From assembly GCF_000016505.1 (NCBI RefSeq), contig NC_009706.1, positions 1,426,001-1,490,000 on the forward strand: a stretch of 64,000 nt of DNA, in the 5' to 3' direction. Below, piece by piece: positions 47,635 to 57,144 of the stretch (within the stretch, counting starts at the first letter, position 1; each line of letters starts with the position of its first letter). The DNA is from Clostridium kluyveri DSM 555. GTDB taxonomy: Bacteria; Bacillota; Clostridia; Clostridiales; Clostridiaceae. Position numbers and translations under genes: made by a program. The notes under the pieces were generated by a model. That model was not told the origin of the DNA, did not search any database, and saw only the letters and a list, made by a program, of their open reading frames with translations.

Positions 47635-48586
47635 TATAATAAATAAAATAAAGCACTGCAATAAGATTGCAATAACTTTTCATTCTTCTCCAGATGGAGA
47701 TGCCATTGGAAGTTCACTTGCATTATTTCAGGGTTTAAAAAAATTCGGAAAAGAAGTTGAAATACTTTCCAAAGAAGAAATGCTGGAGGATTTTAAATTT
47801 TTATGCGGCAGTGAAAATGTAGACCACAATAAATTTAAGGTAAGTAAGGATACTGAATGTGTAATAGTGTTAGATTGTGGAGACGTAAAGAGAATAAATG
47901 CAGAGTTAAACTTTGAAAACAGAAGCTATACCATAATAAATATAGATCACCATTTATCAAATGAACTCTATGGAGATTTGAATTACGTTGACACAAATGC
48001 AGCAGCAGTATCGGAGATAATATATCAGATGATTAAACTAATGGGAATCGATATGGATAGGGATATAGCAGAGTGCCTTTATACGTCTATAATTACAGAC
48101 AGCGGTTCTTTTAAATATCCTTCCACCACTTCTGTAACCCATACTATAGCAGGAGATTTAATTAACGCGGGTATAGATTTTAGTGAAATACACAGGGTAA
48201 TTTTTGAAAACAAGAAATTTCAAAGAATCAAGTTATATGGAAAATCTATAGAATCTATGAATTTAGCAGCGGGAGATAAGATCTGTACTATAGAAATCAC
48301 AAAGGATATGCTCTCTAGTGTAGGTATAATAAAGGATACAGATACTTCAGATATTATTAATATAGGGATGAAAATAGACACCGTGGAAGTAGGAATTTTA
48401 TTAAAAGAAGTGGAACAGGGAGTGAAGGTAAGTCTTAGGTCTAAATCCAAAGTGGATGTAAGAAAAATAGCAGAAACTTTTGGTGGAGGAGGACACTTGC
48501 GGGCCAGTGGATTTGTCATTTTAGATAAATCTATTGAAGAGGTAAAACATATAGTACTAGTGGAAGTTGAAAAAGAGTTATTATGA
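47621..48586 (+). CDS. nrnA: Bifunctional oligoribonuclease/PAP phosphatase NrnA
   Basis: NrnA degrades 2-5 nt RNAs and dephosphorylates pAp. The 321-residue protein has the DHH-family motifs S-P-D-G-D-A-I-G-S near residue 22, V-L-D-C-G-D near 80 and I-D-H-H near 108, and the C-terminal DHHA1 G-G-G-G-H motif near 293. AAGGAG lies about 10 nt before the ATG at 47621; the ATG at 47612 is too close to it. Its stop overlaps the truB start. Confidence 0.94.
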   Translation: MIMNDIINKIKHCNKIAITFHSSPDGDAIGSSLALFQGLKKFGKEVEILSKEEMLEDFKFLCGSENVDHNKFKVSKDTECVIVLDCGDVKRINAELNFENRSYTIINIDHHLSNELYGDLNYVDTNAAAVSEIIYQMIKLMGIDMDRDIAECLYTSIITDSGSFKYPSTTSVTHTIAGDLINAGIDFSEIHRVIFENKKFQRIKLYGKSIESMNLAAGDKICTIEITKDMLSSVGIIKDTDTSDIINIGMKIDTVEVGILLKEVEQGVKVSLRSKSKVDVRKIAETFGGGGHLRASGFVILDKSIEEVKHIVLVEVEKELL

Positions 48587-49455
48587 TGGATGGAATTTTA
48601 AATATAAATAAACCTGAAGGCATGACCTCTTTTGATGTGGTTAGAAAAGTGAGGTTTATGTTGAAAAATGAAAAGGTAGGTCATACAGGCACCCTTGACC
48701 CAATGGCATCGGGAGTACTTCCTATTTGTGTTGGCAGGGCTACAAAATTTGCAGATTATATGGTTGAAAGTAAAAAAATATATTTGGCAGAATTAAGGCT
48801 TGGAATCACTACGGAAACTTATGATAGAGAAGGAAGTGTGGTAAATACTAGAGGTGTTTACCTAAAAAAGAAAGATATAATAGAGGAAATTTTAAGTTTT
48901 CAAGGGGAAATAGAACAAGTGCCGCCTATGTATTCGGCATTGAAAGTAAATGGCAGGAGACTTTATGAACTGGCCAGAAAAGGCATAGAAATAGAGAGAA
49001 AGAAAAGAAAAATAACCATATATTCTATAGATATTGTAAATATAGAATTACCCTATGTATCATTTAAAGTAACCTGTTCAAAGGGTACTTATATTAGGAG
49101 TTTGTGTAATGATATTGGAAACAATCTAAATTGCGGAGGTACTATGTGGAATTTAAAGAGATTGTCTACAGGCAATTTTAATATTGCAGATTCCATTGCT
49201 CTTGAATATTTAGATAGTGAAAATATATTAAAATACATTATACCCATAGACAAGGCCCTTTATGGATATCCTGAAGTTTTGGTAGAAGATGAGTATGTAA
49301 AAAAGATATTAAATGGAATAAGTATAAAAGATGAAAGTTTTTTAAGTAAAACAATAAAAGATAAACTATATAGAGTTTATATAGAAGGTAATAAATTTAT
49401 AGGTATTGGAATGAATAAAGATTTTCAATTTAAAATGGTAAAATTGTTTGTTTGA
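48583..49455 (+). CDS. truB: tRNA pseudouridine synthase B
   Basis: TruB makes pseudouridine 55 in the T-loop of tRNA. The 290-residue protein has I-N-K-P-E-G-M-T-S near residue 8, H-T-G-T-L-D-P-M-A-S-G-V-L-P near 35 (catalytic aspartate) and K-G-T-Y-I-R-S-L near 165. It overlaps the nrnA stop by 4 bp; ATG at 48583 or 48586 are both possible. Confidence 0.96.
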   Translation: MMDGILNINKPEGMTSFDVVRKVRFMLKNEKVGHTGTLDPMASGVLPICVGRATKFADYMVESKKIYLAELRLGITTETYDREGSVVNTRGVYLKKKDIIEEILSFQGEIEQVPPMYSALKVNGRRLYELARKGIEIERKKRKITIYSIDIVNIELPYVSFKVTCSKGTYIRSLCNDIGNNLNCGGTMWNLKRLSTGNFNIADSIALEYLDSENILKYIIPIDKALYGYPEVLVEDEYVKKILNGISIKDESFLSKTIKDKLYRVYIEGNKFIGIGMNKDFQFKMVKLFV

Positions 49456-49466
49456 GGTAATTAGAT

Positions 49467-50405
49467 ATGATAGTTATAGAAGATAATTTTGAAAAGCATT
49501 TTATGAAAAGTACATATATTGCTTTAGGGAGTTTTGACGGACTGCATTTGGGGCATATGAGTTTGGTAAACAAAACTATTAAACTTGCCAAAAATAATGG
49601 TGCAAAAAGTATGGTGTTTACTTTTAAGAATCATCCTCTTAGTACTATAAACCCAGATCTGGCACCTAAAATTTTAATGGATACTGAGTGCAAGGTAAAT
49701 GTATTAAGAAATGCTGGATTGGATATAATAAATATGGCAAACTTCAATAGAGAATTTATGAAAATCCACCCCGAAGACTTTGTAATTCACCTTTTAAATA
49801 ATTATAGGGCTAAGGGAATTATAGTGGGATTTAATTATAGATTTGGATATAAAAATCTTGGGGATGTAAGTTTACTTAAAAAAATGAGCAAAAATTATAA
49901 ATTTTCTCTAAGTATAATAGATTCTGTGAAATATAAAGGGCAAGTAGTCAGCAGTTCAATAATAAGAACACTTATATCAGACGAAGGGGATATGAAAAAA
50001 GTAAATAAACTTTTAACACGTCCTTTTGCAATACAGGGGAAGGTAATACATGGGAAACATCTCGGGAGAAAACTGGGTTTTCCTACAATAAATTTAAATT
50101 ATGATAAAAAATTTGTAATACCAAAAGGTGGAGTTTATTATACCATAGTACAATTGGATAATGGTATATTTAAAGGTATAACAAATGTAGGGTACAATCC
50201 TACTACCTGTGATAATAAGCTGAGTATTGAAACTCATATATTGAATTTCAATGAGGATGCATATGGAAAAAATGCAAAAGTACATTTTATAGAGAGAATT
50301 AGAGATGAATTGAAGTTTAATAGTTTATCTGAATTAGCTAATCAGCTAAAAAAAGACAAATTATATGCAAGTAAGAAAAAATTACAAATTAATTTTAAAA
50401 ATTAA
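49467..50405 (+). CDS. ribF: Bifunctional riboflavin kinase/FAD synthetase
   Basis: RibF converts riboflavin to FMN and then FAD. The 312-residue protein has an N-terminal adenylyltransferase domain (G-S-F-D-G-L-H-L-G-H near residue 22, S-S-S-I-I-R near 152) and a C-terminal riboflavin kinase domain (G-R-K-L-G-F-P-T-I-N-L near 197, H-I-L-N-F near 260). It ends the rimP operon. The rpsO promoter starts one base after its stop. Confidence 0.96.
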   Translation: MIVIEDNFEKHFMKSTYIALGSFDGLHLGHMSLVNKTIKLAKNNGAKSMVFTFKNHPLSTINPDLAPKILMDTECKVNVLRNAGLDIINMANFNREFMKIHPEDFVIHLLNNYRAKGIIVGFNYRFGYKNLGDVSLLKKMSKNYKFSLSIIDSVKYKGQVVSSSIIRTLISDEGDMKKVNKLLTRPFAIQGKVIHGKHLGRKLGFPTINLNYDKKFVIPKGGVYYTIVQLDNGIFKGITNVGYNPTTCDNKLSIETHILNFNEDAYGKNAKVHFIERIRDELKFNSLSELANQLKKDKLYASKKKLQINFKN

Positions 50406-50434
50406 TTTACAATAGTAAGTTTATTTGTTATAAT
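50406..50434 (+). promoter_or_regulatory. Sigma-A promoter for rpsO
   Basis: TTTACA (50406-50411) and TATAAT (50429-50434) are 17 bp apart, directly after the ribF stop. Confidence 0.8.
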
Positions 50435-50444
50435 TACAGGCGTG

Positions 50445-50500
50445 ATCCTTATGCTAAGAATATCGATTTGCCGACGGCATTCTTGGGATAAAGGGGAATA
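50445..50500 (+). promoter_or_regulatory. S15 (rpsO) leader hairpin
   Basis: CCTTAT pairs with ATAAAGG and CTAAGAAT with ATTCTTGG, with an inner GCC/GGC: one long imperfect hairpin between promoter and rpsO. S15 is known to repress its own leader in several bacteria; that it does so here is an inference. Confidence 0.6.
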
Positions 50501-50520
50501 ACAATTGGAGGTGTAACATA

Positions 50521-50784
50521 ATGGAAAAGGCAGTTAAACAAGAAATAATGGAAAAGTATGCAAGACATGAAGGAGATACAGGTTCTCCAGAAGTTCAAAT
50601 AGCACTGCTTACTACAAGAATTAATCACTTGAATGAGCATTTGAAGATTCATAAAAAAGATCACCATTCAAGAAGAGGACTTTTAATGATGGTTGGTAAG
50701 AGAAGAGGACTTCTTAACTATTTAATTAAGCAAGACATTGAAAGATATCGTGCTATTATTAAGGCACTAAATTTGAGAAAATAA
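50521..50784 (+). CDS. rpsO: 30S ribosomal protein S15
   Basis: The 87-residue protein contains [13 protein letters not shown]-x-R-I-N-H-L and [11 protein letters not shown], the S15 hallmark that contacts 16S rRNA helices. GGAGGTG lies 6 nt before ATG. It is flanked by its own promoter, leader and terminator; pnp follows, the classical rpsO-pnp pair. Confidence 0.98.
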   Translation: MEKAVKQEIMEKYARHEGDTGSPEVQIALLTTRINHLNEHLKIHKKDHHSRRGLLMMVGKRRGLLNYLIKQDIERYRAIIKALNLRK

Positions 50785-50789
50785 TTTTT

Positions 50790-50817
50790 GGAGCGGCTTT
50801 TACCGCTCCATTGTTTT
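50790..50817 (+). terminator. Terminator after rpsO
   Basis: GGAGCGG and CCGCTCC form a perfect 7-bp stem around CTTTTA, followed by ATTGTTTT. pnp expression would need read-through or a promoter not identified. Confidence 0.8.
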
Positions 50818-50854
50818 AAGGAATTGTAATTTATTGAGAGGAGGGAAATTTTTA

Positions 50855-52981
50855 ATGAATGAAGTTATTCAAACTACTGTAGCAGGAAGAACTTTGAAAG
50901 TTGACTGTGAGAAGGTAGGTATGTTGTCTAATTGTGGTATGCTCATAAGCTATGGTGATACAGTGGTTTTAATCAATGCAAATGCTTCAGATAAGCCAAG
51001 AGAAGGAATAGATTTTTTTCCTTTAAGTATAGAATATGAAGAAAGGTTATATTCTGTTGGAAAGATTCCAGGAGGATTTATAAAAAGGGAAGGTAAGCCC
51101 TCAGAGAAGGCAATATTAAATGCAAGGGCAATAGACAGACCTCTTAGACCGTTATTCCCAAAAGGATATAGAAATGATGTTCAGGTAGTGTGTACAGTAT
51201 TATCTGTAGATCAGGATAATTTACCCAATATAGTGGCTATGAATGGAGCATCTTTAGCACTTTGTATATCAAGTATTCCTTTTATAACTCCTGTAGGCTC
51301 TGTAGCTGTGGGGTTAGTGGATGGGAATTTTATAATAAATCCTAATTTGGAGGATAGAGAAAAAAGTACTTTGAATCTTACTGTATGTGCTACTAAAGAG
51401 AGGGTCATGATGGTAGAAGCTGGAGCATGTGAAGTGCCAGAGGATATTATGTATGACGCCATAATTTTTGGTTTTGAGGAATGCAAGAAAATAGCCTTAT
51501 TTCAAGAAGAGGTTATGAAAAAATATGGTAAGAAAAAAGATGAACCTGATTTATATAAGGTAAATGAAGATTTAGAAGAAGAGGTAAGAGGATTTGCTTT
51601 TGATATGATAAAAGATGCTATGTATATAGTAGATAGGGATGAGAGAAATAAGGTTTTAAAAGATATTGATGAAAAATTAGAAGAGCAGTTTTCTGAAGAT
51701 TATGCAGATAATAAAAGTGACATAGCTGATGTAGTGTATAGAGTAAAAAAGGAAATAGTTAGAGGTATGCTGCTTAAAGAACATAGAAGAGTAGATGGAA
51801 GGGAATTTGATGAGGTACGTCCTATAAGCTGTGAAGTAGGATTTCTTCCGAGGGCACATGGCACAGGGTTGTTTACTAGAGGATTGACTCAGGTGATGAC
51901 TGTTGTTACATTGGGATCTTTAGGTGACGTACAAATACTTGATGGAGTGGGTCTTGAGGATTCTAAAAGATATATGCATCATTATAATTTTCCATCTTAC
52001 AGCACCGGGGAAGTTAGACCTCTAAGAGGACCTGGAAGAAGAGAAATAGGCCATGGCGCATTGGCTGAGAAAGCACTGGAACCACTTATACCAATGGAAG
52101 AACAATTTCCTTATACCATAAGACTTGTATCAGAAGTTCTAAGTTCCAATGGTTCTACATCTCAAGCTAGTATATGTGGAAGTACACTGGCACTTTTAGA
52201 TGCAGGTGTTCCTATAAAAAGACCTGCGGCTGGAATAGCTATGGGACTTGTAACCAGTGAAGACTTATCTCAGGAAGAAATATTAACGGATATACAGGGA
52301 TTGGAAGACTTTTTCGGTGATATGGATTTTAAAGTTGGAGGAACGGAAAAAGGTATCACGGCTATTCAGTTTGATACTAAAATTCACGGGTTATCCAATA
52401 AGTGTATAAAAGAAACTCTTGAAAAAGCAAGAACAGCTAGATTATATATACTTGAGAAGATGAAACAATGTATTCCAGAGCATAGGGCAGAAGTATCAAA
52501 ATATGCACCAAAGACCTATATAATGTCTATACCTCCTGATAAAATAAGAGATGTAATAGGATCCGGAGGAAAAGTTATCAATAAAATAATAGCAGAAACT
52601 GGAGTTAAAATAGATATAAAAGAAGATGGAAAAATATTTGTTATGTCGGAAGATAGTGAAGGTGCTAAAAAAGCATTGAAAATAATAGATGATCTTACTA
52701 GGGAGATACTGGTGGGGGAAATATATTTGGGCAAGGTTACTAAAATAACTAACTTTGGAGCTTTTGTGGAAATACACAAGGGAAAAGAAGGACTAGTCCA
52801 TATATCAAAGTTAGATTTTACAAGAGTTAATAAAGTAGAAGATATAGTTTCTGTAGGAGATGAAATATTAGTTAAAGTAATTGAAATAGATAATCAGGGA
52901 AGAATAAATCTTTCCAGAAAAGATGCTATAAAGGATTCAGAAAAGAAAGAACAAAATGAGAAGGATGTACAAAAAAAGTAG
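50855..52981 (+). CDS. pnp: Polyribonucleotide nucleotidyltransferase (PNPase)
   Basis: PNPase degrades RNA from the 3' end by phosphorolysis. The 708-residue protein has two RNase PH domains ([10 protein letters not shown] near residue 55; T-R-G-L-T-Q near 340 and [10 protein letters not shown] near 430), a KH domain ([10 protein letters not shown] near 560) and an S1 domain ([16 protein letters not shown] near 630). GAGGAGGG precedes the ATG at 50855; an upstream TTG overlaps that site. Confidence 0.98.
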   Translation: MNEVIQTTVAGRTLKVDCEKVGMLSNCGMLISYGDTVVLINANASDKPREGIDFFPLSIEYEERLYSVGKIPGGFIKREGKPSEKAILNARAIDRPLRPLFPKGYRNDVQVVCTVLSVDQDNLPNIVAMNGASLALCISSIPFITPVGSVAVGLVDGNFIINPNLEDREKSTLNLTVCATKERVMMVEAGACEVPEDIMYDAIIFGFEECKKIALFQEEVMKKYGKKKDEPDLYKVNEDLEEEVRGFAFDMIKDAMYIVDRDERNKVLKDIDEKLEEQFSEDYADNKSDIADVVYRVKKEIVRGMLLKEHRRVDGREFDEVRPISCEVGFLPRAHGTGLFTRGLTQVMTVVTLGSLGDVQILDGVGLEDSKRYMHHYNFPSYSTGEVRPLRGPGRREIGHGALAEKALEPLIPMEEQFPYTIRLVSEVLSSNGSTSQASICGSTLALLDAGVPIKRPAAGIAMGLVTSEDLSQEEILTDIQGLEDFFGDMDFKVGGTEKGITAIQFDTKIHGLSNKCIKETLEKARTARLYILEKMKQCIPEHRAEVSKYAPKTYIMSIPPDKIRDVIGSGGKVINKIIAETGVKIDIKEDGKIFVMSEDSEGAKKALKIIDDLTREILVGEIYLGKVTKITNFGAFVEIHKGKEGLVHISKLDFTRVNKVEDIVSVGDEILVKVIEIDNQGRINLSRKDAIKDSEKKEQNEKDVQKK

Positions 52982-52989
52982 CAAAATAG

Positions 52990-53017
52990 AAGGGCTTAGG
53001 TGCCTTTTTATTTTTTA
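52990..53017 (+). terminator. Terminator after pnp
   Basis: AAGGGC pairs with GCCTTT (one G-U) around TTAGGT, followed by a T-rich run. Confidence 0.6.
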
Positions 53018-53076
53018 AATTAAACTATTTTTATAATTTTCAAGTTACTAATGTGGAAAAGGGGTGACTATTTCTA

Positions 53077-54375
53077 TTGTATAATGTATTTAAACTGGAT
53101 AATGGTCTTAGAATAGTTGTAGAGGATATAGATTATGTAAATTCTGTGAGTGTGGGATTGTGGGTAAAAAATGGATCAAGAAATGAAAATGATAAAAATA
53201 ATGGGATATCTCATTTTATTGAACATATGTTTTTTAAAGGAACCACTAATAGAACTGCCCTTGAAATAGCAGAGTGTATAGAAGATGTAGGAGGACAAAT
53301 AAACGCATTTACTGGCAAGGAAGCTACATGTTTTTATGTAAAGGTGTTAAATTCACATTTGGACTTGGCTATAGATGTCATATCGGATATGTTATTTAAT
53401 AGTAGATTTTTGCCAGAAGATATAGAAAAGGAAAAAGGAGTTATAATTGAGGAGATAAATATGAGTGAAGACTCTCCAGAAGATGTACTCTCTGATCTTC
53501 ACAGCAAGGCTATGTGGGGAAAAGATTCTATATCCTTTCCTATATTAGGAAGCATAGATACTGTAAAATCCTTTACACGAGAACATTTGATAGAGTACAT
53601 ATCCTCTTATTATATACCAGAAAACTCTGTGATTTCCATAGCAGGTAATGTAGAGCTAAGTAAAGTTGAAAAATTAATAGAAAAATATTTTGGTACATGG
53701 GCTATATTGAATAAAAAAGTAACTCATTATTCTAAACCAGAGTTTTTAAATAATCATTTTTTCAAAAAAAAGAATATAGAACAGCTGCATCTTAGTTTAG
53801 GTATACCAGGAGTGGAAAATGGCAGTGATGATCTTTATACTCTCTTAATTTTAAACAACATGTATGGAGGGATGGCTTCTTCTATATTATTTCAGAAAAT
53901 AAGAGAGGAAAGAGGTCTTTGTTATTCAATATATTCTTATATAACCTCTTTTAATAATGTAGGGGCAGTGACTGTTTATGTGGGATTGAATGCCAAATAT
54001 GCTTATGATGTAATAGCAAGAATAAAAGATGAAATGATAAAATTTTCAACCTCAATTATAACAAAGGATAAATTAAAAAAATTAAAAGAACAGTTAAAAG
54101 GGAATTATATATTGGGACTTGAAAGTATAAGCAGCAGAATGTTCAATAATGGAAAATCTCTTTTGCTTTTAAATAGATTAAATATACCGGAAAATATTAT
54201 AGCCAAGATAAATGAGATAGATGAGGAGAGCATTGAAAGAATAATGAAAAATACATTTTATAAAGGTATAGCAAATTCATCTTTTGTAGGAAAAGAAATA
54301 GATATGCCTGTTATAGAAAATTTATTAGAAAAGGATAGTATTTCCTTTGAAAAATCAAAGAAGAATTTAATTTAG
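53077..54375 (+). CDS. M16 family zinc peptidase
   Basis: This 432-residue protein has the inverted zinc motif H-F-I-E-H-M-F-F-K-G-T (HxxEH) near residue 48 and the distal glutamate region V-I-I-E-E-I-N-M near 125, followed by the second, inactive M16 half (R-E-E-R-G-L-C-Y near 285). It corresponds to the insulinase/YmxG-like peptidase found after pnp in Firmicutes; substrate is unknown. TTG start 9 nt after GGGGTGA. Confidence 0.93.
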   Translation: MYNVFKLDNGLRIVVEDIDYVNSVSVGLWVKNGSRNENDKNNGISHFIEHMFFKGTTNRTALEIAECIEDVGGQINAFTGKEATCFYVKVLNSHLDLAIDVISDMLFNSRFLPEDIEKEKGVIIEEINMSEDSPEDVLSDLHSKAMWGKDSISFPILGSIDTVKSFTREHLIEYISSYYIPENSVISIAGNVELSKVEKLIEKYFGTWAILNKKVTHYSKPEFLNNHFFKKKNIEQLHLSLGIPGVENGSDDLYTLLILNNMYGGMASSILFQKIREERGLCYSIYSYITSFNNVGAVTVYVGLNAKYAYDVIARIKDEMIKFSTSIITKDKLKKLKEQLKGNYILGLESISSRMFNNGKSLLLLNRLNIPENIIAKINEIDEESIERIMKNTFYKGIANSSFVGKEIDMPVIENLLEKDSISFEKSKKNLI

Positions 54376-54483
54376 AATCACTGATTCATATATTTTAAAT
54401 TGCTATTATACCTAAACCCTGTAATAAGTATATTATATTACTCATAATATAATATAACAGATAAAACATAGGGGGATATAAGT

Positions 54484-54756
54484 ATGGATGAAAATATAAA
54501 ATTTTACAGTGATATGGAAAGATATGAAATTATAAATGTAAATGACGGCAATAAATTTAATTTTTTAGGTAATAACGACATAATAGTGGATTCAGAAGGG
54601 ATTTTAAAAATGCTTATTTTAAATGATGGCAAGTCAAGATTTAGTATTTTTGGAAAAAGTGAATTTATAGAAGTACCCTGGGAATATGTAAAGAAAATAG
54701 GTACTAAAACCATTATAATAGATGTAGATGAAAAATCCCTTAAAAAAGTACGTTAA
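54484..54756 (+). CDS. ymxH: YlmC/YmxH family PRC-barrel protein
   Basis: This 90-residue protein has a PRC-barrel-like pattern with a D-S-E-G-I-L-K segment and a W-E-Y-V-K-K-I-G-T-K-T-I-I-I-D C-terminal strand. The family is linked to sporulation in Bacillus and is usually encoded near the M16 peptidase and dapG/aspartokinase, as here. The N-terminal ~20 residues are divergent. GGGGGATATAAGT precedes ATG. Confidence 0.78.
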   Translation: MDENIKFYSDMERYEIINVNDGNKFNFLGNNDIIVDSEGILKMLILNDGKSRFSIFGKSEFIEVPWEYVKKIGTKTIIIDVDEKSLKKVR

Positions 54757-54855
54757 TAGTATACACTAATTAACATATTATCCGCTATTAGCATATTATA
54801 TATTAGTAAGCTGCAATTTAACACATATTTTTAGAAATGTATATTAAGTATATAT

Positions 54856-55006
54856 TTATCTAAGAGTTGGAATTAGCTAATACCCCGGGAGTATTTAAAG
54901 TGGGAATATACACTTATATGCGCATGGGTAAGTTCTTCTAAGGTTCACATAGAGAAAAAGTATTTATCATGAGCAAACTCTATCTGAACCTAAGAATTAC
55001 TTTATA
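54856..55006 (-). repeat. Structured repeat, copy E (ymxH-aspartokinase gap)
   Basis: On the minus strand it begins TATAAAGTAATTC and ends TTAGATAA. Hairpin 1 (GGTTCAGATAGAG with CTCTATGTGAACC) pairs at 12 of 13 positions; one G-C of other copies is replaced by A-T on both sides. The conserved loop (TTTGCTCATGATAAATACTTT) is kept; the outer closing stem is weaker than in copies C and D. It lies just upstream of the aspartokinase ribosome binding site. Confidence 0.8.
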
Positions 55007-55031
55007 ATAAGTTGTGTAATGGAGGATTAAT

Positions 55032-56231
55032 ATGAAAATAGTGATTCAAAAATTTGGAGGTACTTCTGTTTCTACTCATGAGAGAAGAGAACAGGTAGTA
55101 AATAAAATATTAAAAGCAAAAGATAAAGGATTCTGTCCGGTTGTGGTAGTATCTGCCATGGGTAGAAAAGGCCAACCCTATGCTACAGATACACTACTTT
55201 CATTAATAAAAGAAGATTTTAAAATTAAAAATCCTTTAGGAGTAGATTTACTTATAAGCTGTGGTGAAATCATAAGTACAGTGGTTTTAGCAGATGAACT
55301 TTTAAGTCAAGGTGTAAAAGCAGTGCCTTTAACTGGGGGACAAGCAGGTATAATTACTGATGATACTTACAATAATGCTTCCATTTTAAAAGTAAAAAAA
55401 GAAAGATTGTTAAATTTAATTAATGAAGGTAAAATTCCTATAGTTGCAGGATTTCAAGGAGAAAGTGAAAGTGGACATATAACTACTTTAGGAAGAGGTG
55501 GAAGTGATGTTACTGCATCAATTTTAGGGGTTGCCCTGGATTCTGAATCCATAGAAATATATACAGATGTAGATGGAATAATGACAGCAGATCCAGGAAT
55601 AGTATCAGAAGCATTTTTAATTGAACAAATAAGCTATAATGAGGTGTTTCAATTTGCAGATCAAGGAGCAAAAGTAATACATCCAAGGGCGGTAAAAATA
55701 GCCATGAGTGGTAATGTACCTCTTGTTGTAAAGAATACTTTAAATGATTGCAAGGGTACAATAATAACCAATTCTGTTATAGGAGAGTCGGATAAGGTAA
55801 TAAGTGGCATAACTTCTATGGATAATAGAATTCAAGTTACGGTAAATTATAATGAAAATAATAAAATATATAATACCTTACTAGAGGAAATGGCCAATAA
55901 TTCAATAAGTATAGATTTAATAAATGTATTTCCGAGTAAGCAGATTTTTACCATAGATAATAAAGATATAGGTAATTTTAAGATAGTAGCTGGGAATTTA
56001 GCTCTTGTATATTCTCTAATAGAAAACTGCAGTAAAATAGCTCTTATAGGAAGCGGTATGAGAGGTATACCAGGAGTTATGGCCAGAATATTAAAGGTGT
56101 TGTATGAAGAGGGTATAGAAGTGCTTCAGACAGCTGATTCACACACTACCATATGGTGTCTTGTTAAAAGCAGTGAAACAAAAAGAGCCATAAATGCACT
56201 TCATAAAGAATTCTTATTGGATGTAAAGTAA
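55032..56231 (+). CDS. Aspartate kinase
   Basis: The enzyme phosphorylates aspartate, the first step to lysine, threonine, methionine and diaminopimelate. The 399-residue protein begins I-V-I-Q-K-F-G-G-T-S-V, has G-F-Q-G near residue 143 and G-R-G-G-S-D-V-T-A near 155, and carries C-terminal ACT domains. It resembles the DapG class of B. subtilis. GGAGGATTAAT precedes ATG. No lysine riboswitch is seen upstream; the space holds a structured repeat. Confidence 0.95.
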   Translation: MKIVIQKFGGTSVSTHERREQVVNKILKAKDKGFCPVVVVSAMGRKGQPYATDTLLSLIKEDFKIKNPLGVDLLISCGEIISTVVLADELLSQGVKAVPLTGGQAGIITDDTYNNASILKVKKERLLNLINEGKIPIVAGFQGESESGHITTLGRGGSDVTASILGVALDSESIEIYTDVDGIMTADPGIVSEAFLIEQISYNEVFQFADQGAKVIHPRAVKIAMSGNVPLVVKNTLNDCKGTIITNSVIGESDKVISGITSMDNRIQVTVNYNENNKIYNTLLEEMANNSISIDLINVFPSKQIFTIDNKDIGNFKIVAGNLALVYSLIENCSKIALIGSGMRGIPGVMARILKVLYEEGIEVLQTADSHTTIWCLVKSSETKRAINALHKEFLLDVK

Positions 56232-56287
56232 ATGTATATCAATCTTCCAAAATGCATAAGATAAATTTATTTAAGGAGGAGATTGAA

Positions 56288-56977
56288 ATGCCGCAAAGAA
56301 TGAATAAGGAAATGACAGAAAATAGTACCGATAAAAAATTAGATAATATAAAAGAATTTGGTATGTCCAGTATAGCAGATGGAAACAATAAAATTCAAAT
56401 ACTTCCTATAATAGGGCAAATAGAAGGACATGTAACCCTTCCGCCTGAAACCAAGGCAACTAAATATGAACATGTAATACCTAATTTAATTCTTATGGAA
56501 AATGATCCTAGGGTTGAAGGGGTGTTGGTAGTCTTAAATACTGTAGGAGGAGATGTGGAAGCAGGACTTGCTATAGCAGAAATGATAAGGAGTTTAAGCA
56601 AACCTACAGTATCTCTAGTTATAGGGGGAGGTCACTCTATTGGGGTTCCTCTTGCTACTGCTTCTGATTATTCTTTTATATCTCCCACAGCTACAATGAT
56701 TGTCCATCCAATAAGGATGAATGGACTGATCATTGGGGTACCTCAAACCTTTCAATATTTTAATAAAATGCAGGAGAGGATAAATGAATTTATAGTTAGA
56801 ACATCCAGGATAACCAGAGAAAAATTAAGTGATCTAATGCTCCAATCAGATGATCTATTAAATGACATGGGGACTATATTGATTGGAAAACAAGCTGTAG
56901 AACAGGGATTAATAGATAAGGTAGGAGGAATAAGTGACGCTATTAAAAAGCTAGATACCATGTTAGAAAAAAAGTAG
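56288..56977 (+). CDS. tepA: TepA/YmfB-like ClpP-family protease
   Basis: This 229-residue serine protease-like protein has the ClpP fold: V-N-T-V-G-G-D-V-E-A-G near residue 80, serine in G-G-G-H-S-I-G-V-P near 107 and histidine in T-M-I-V-H-P-I near 130. Family members (TepA, translocation-enhancing protein) sit beside spoIIIE in Firmicutes. The ATG follows GGAGGAGATTGAA; the earlier ATG at 56252 is upstream of that site. Confidence 0.92.
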   Translation: MPQRMNKEMTENSTDKKLDNIKEFGMSSIADGNNKIQILPIIGQIEGHVTLPPETKATKYEHVIPNLILMENDPRVEGVLVVLNTVGGDVEAGLAIAEMIRSLSKPTVSLVIGGGHSIGVPLATASDYSFISPTATMIVHPIRMNGLIIGVPQTFQYFNKMQERINEFIVRTSRITREKLSDLMLQSDDLLNDMGTILIGKQAVEQGLIDKVGGISDAIKKLDTMLEKK

Positions 56978-56990
56978 AGTACTTAAGATC

Positions 56991-57012
56991 ACCATAGGGG
57001 AAATCCTATGGT
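56991..57012 (+). terminator. Hairpin after tepA, possible terminator
   Basis: ACCATAGG and CCTATGGT form a perfect 8-bp stem around GGAAAT. The downstream AATTTAATT is only weakly T-rich. Confidence 0.5.
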
Positions 57013-57144
57013 AATTTAATTGTATAAAAGCAATAATTGAAACACAAATTATCTTTTAAGAAATATTAAAGGAAAAACAAAAACAGTGTAGAATATTTTT
57101 TATATTAGGATATACTTAATAATATACTGGAGGTGATGGCACAT

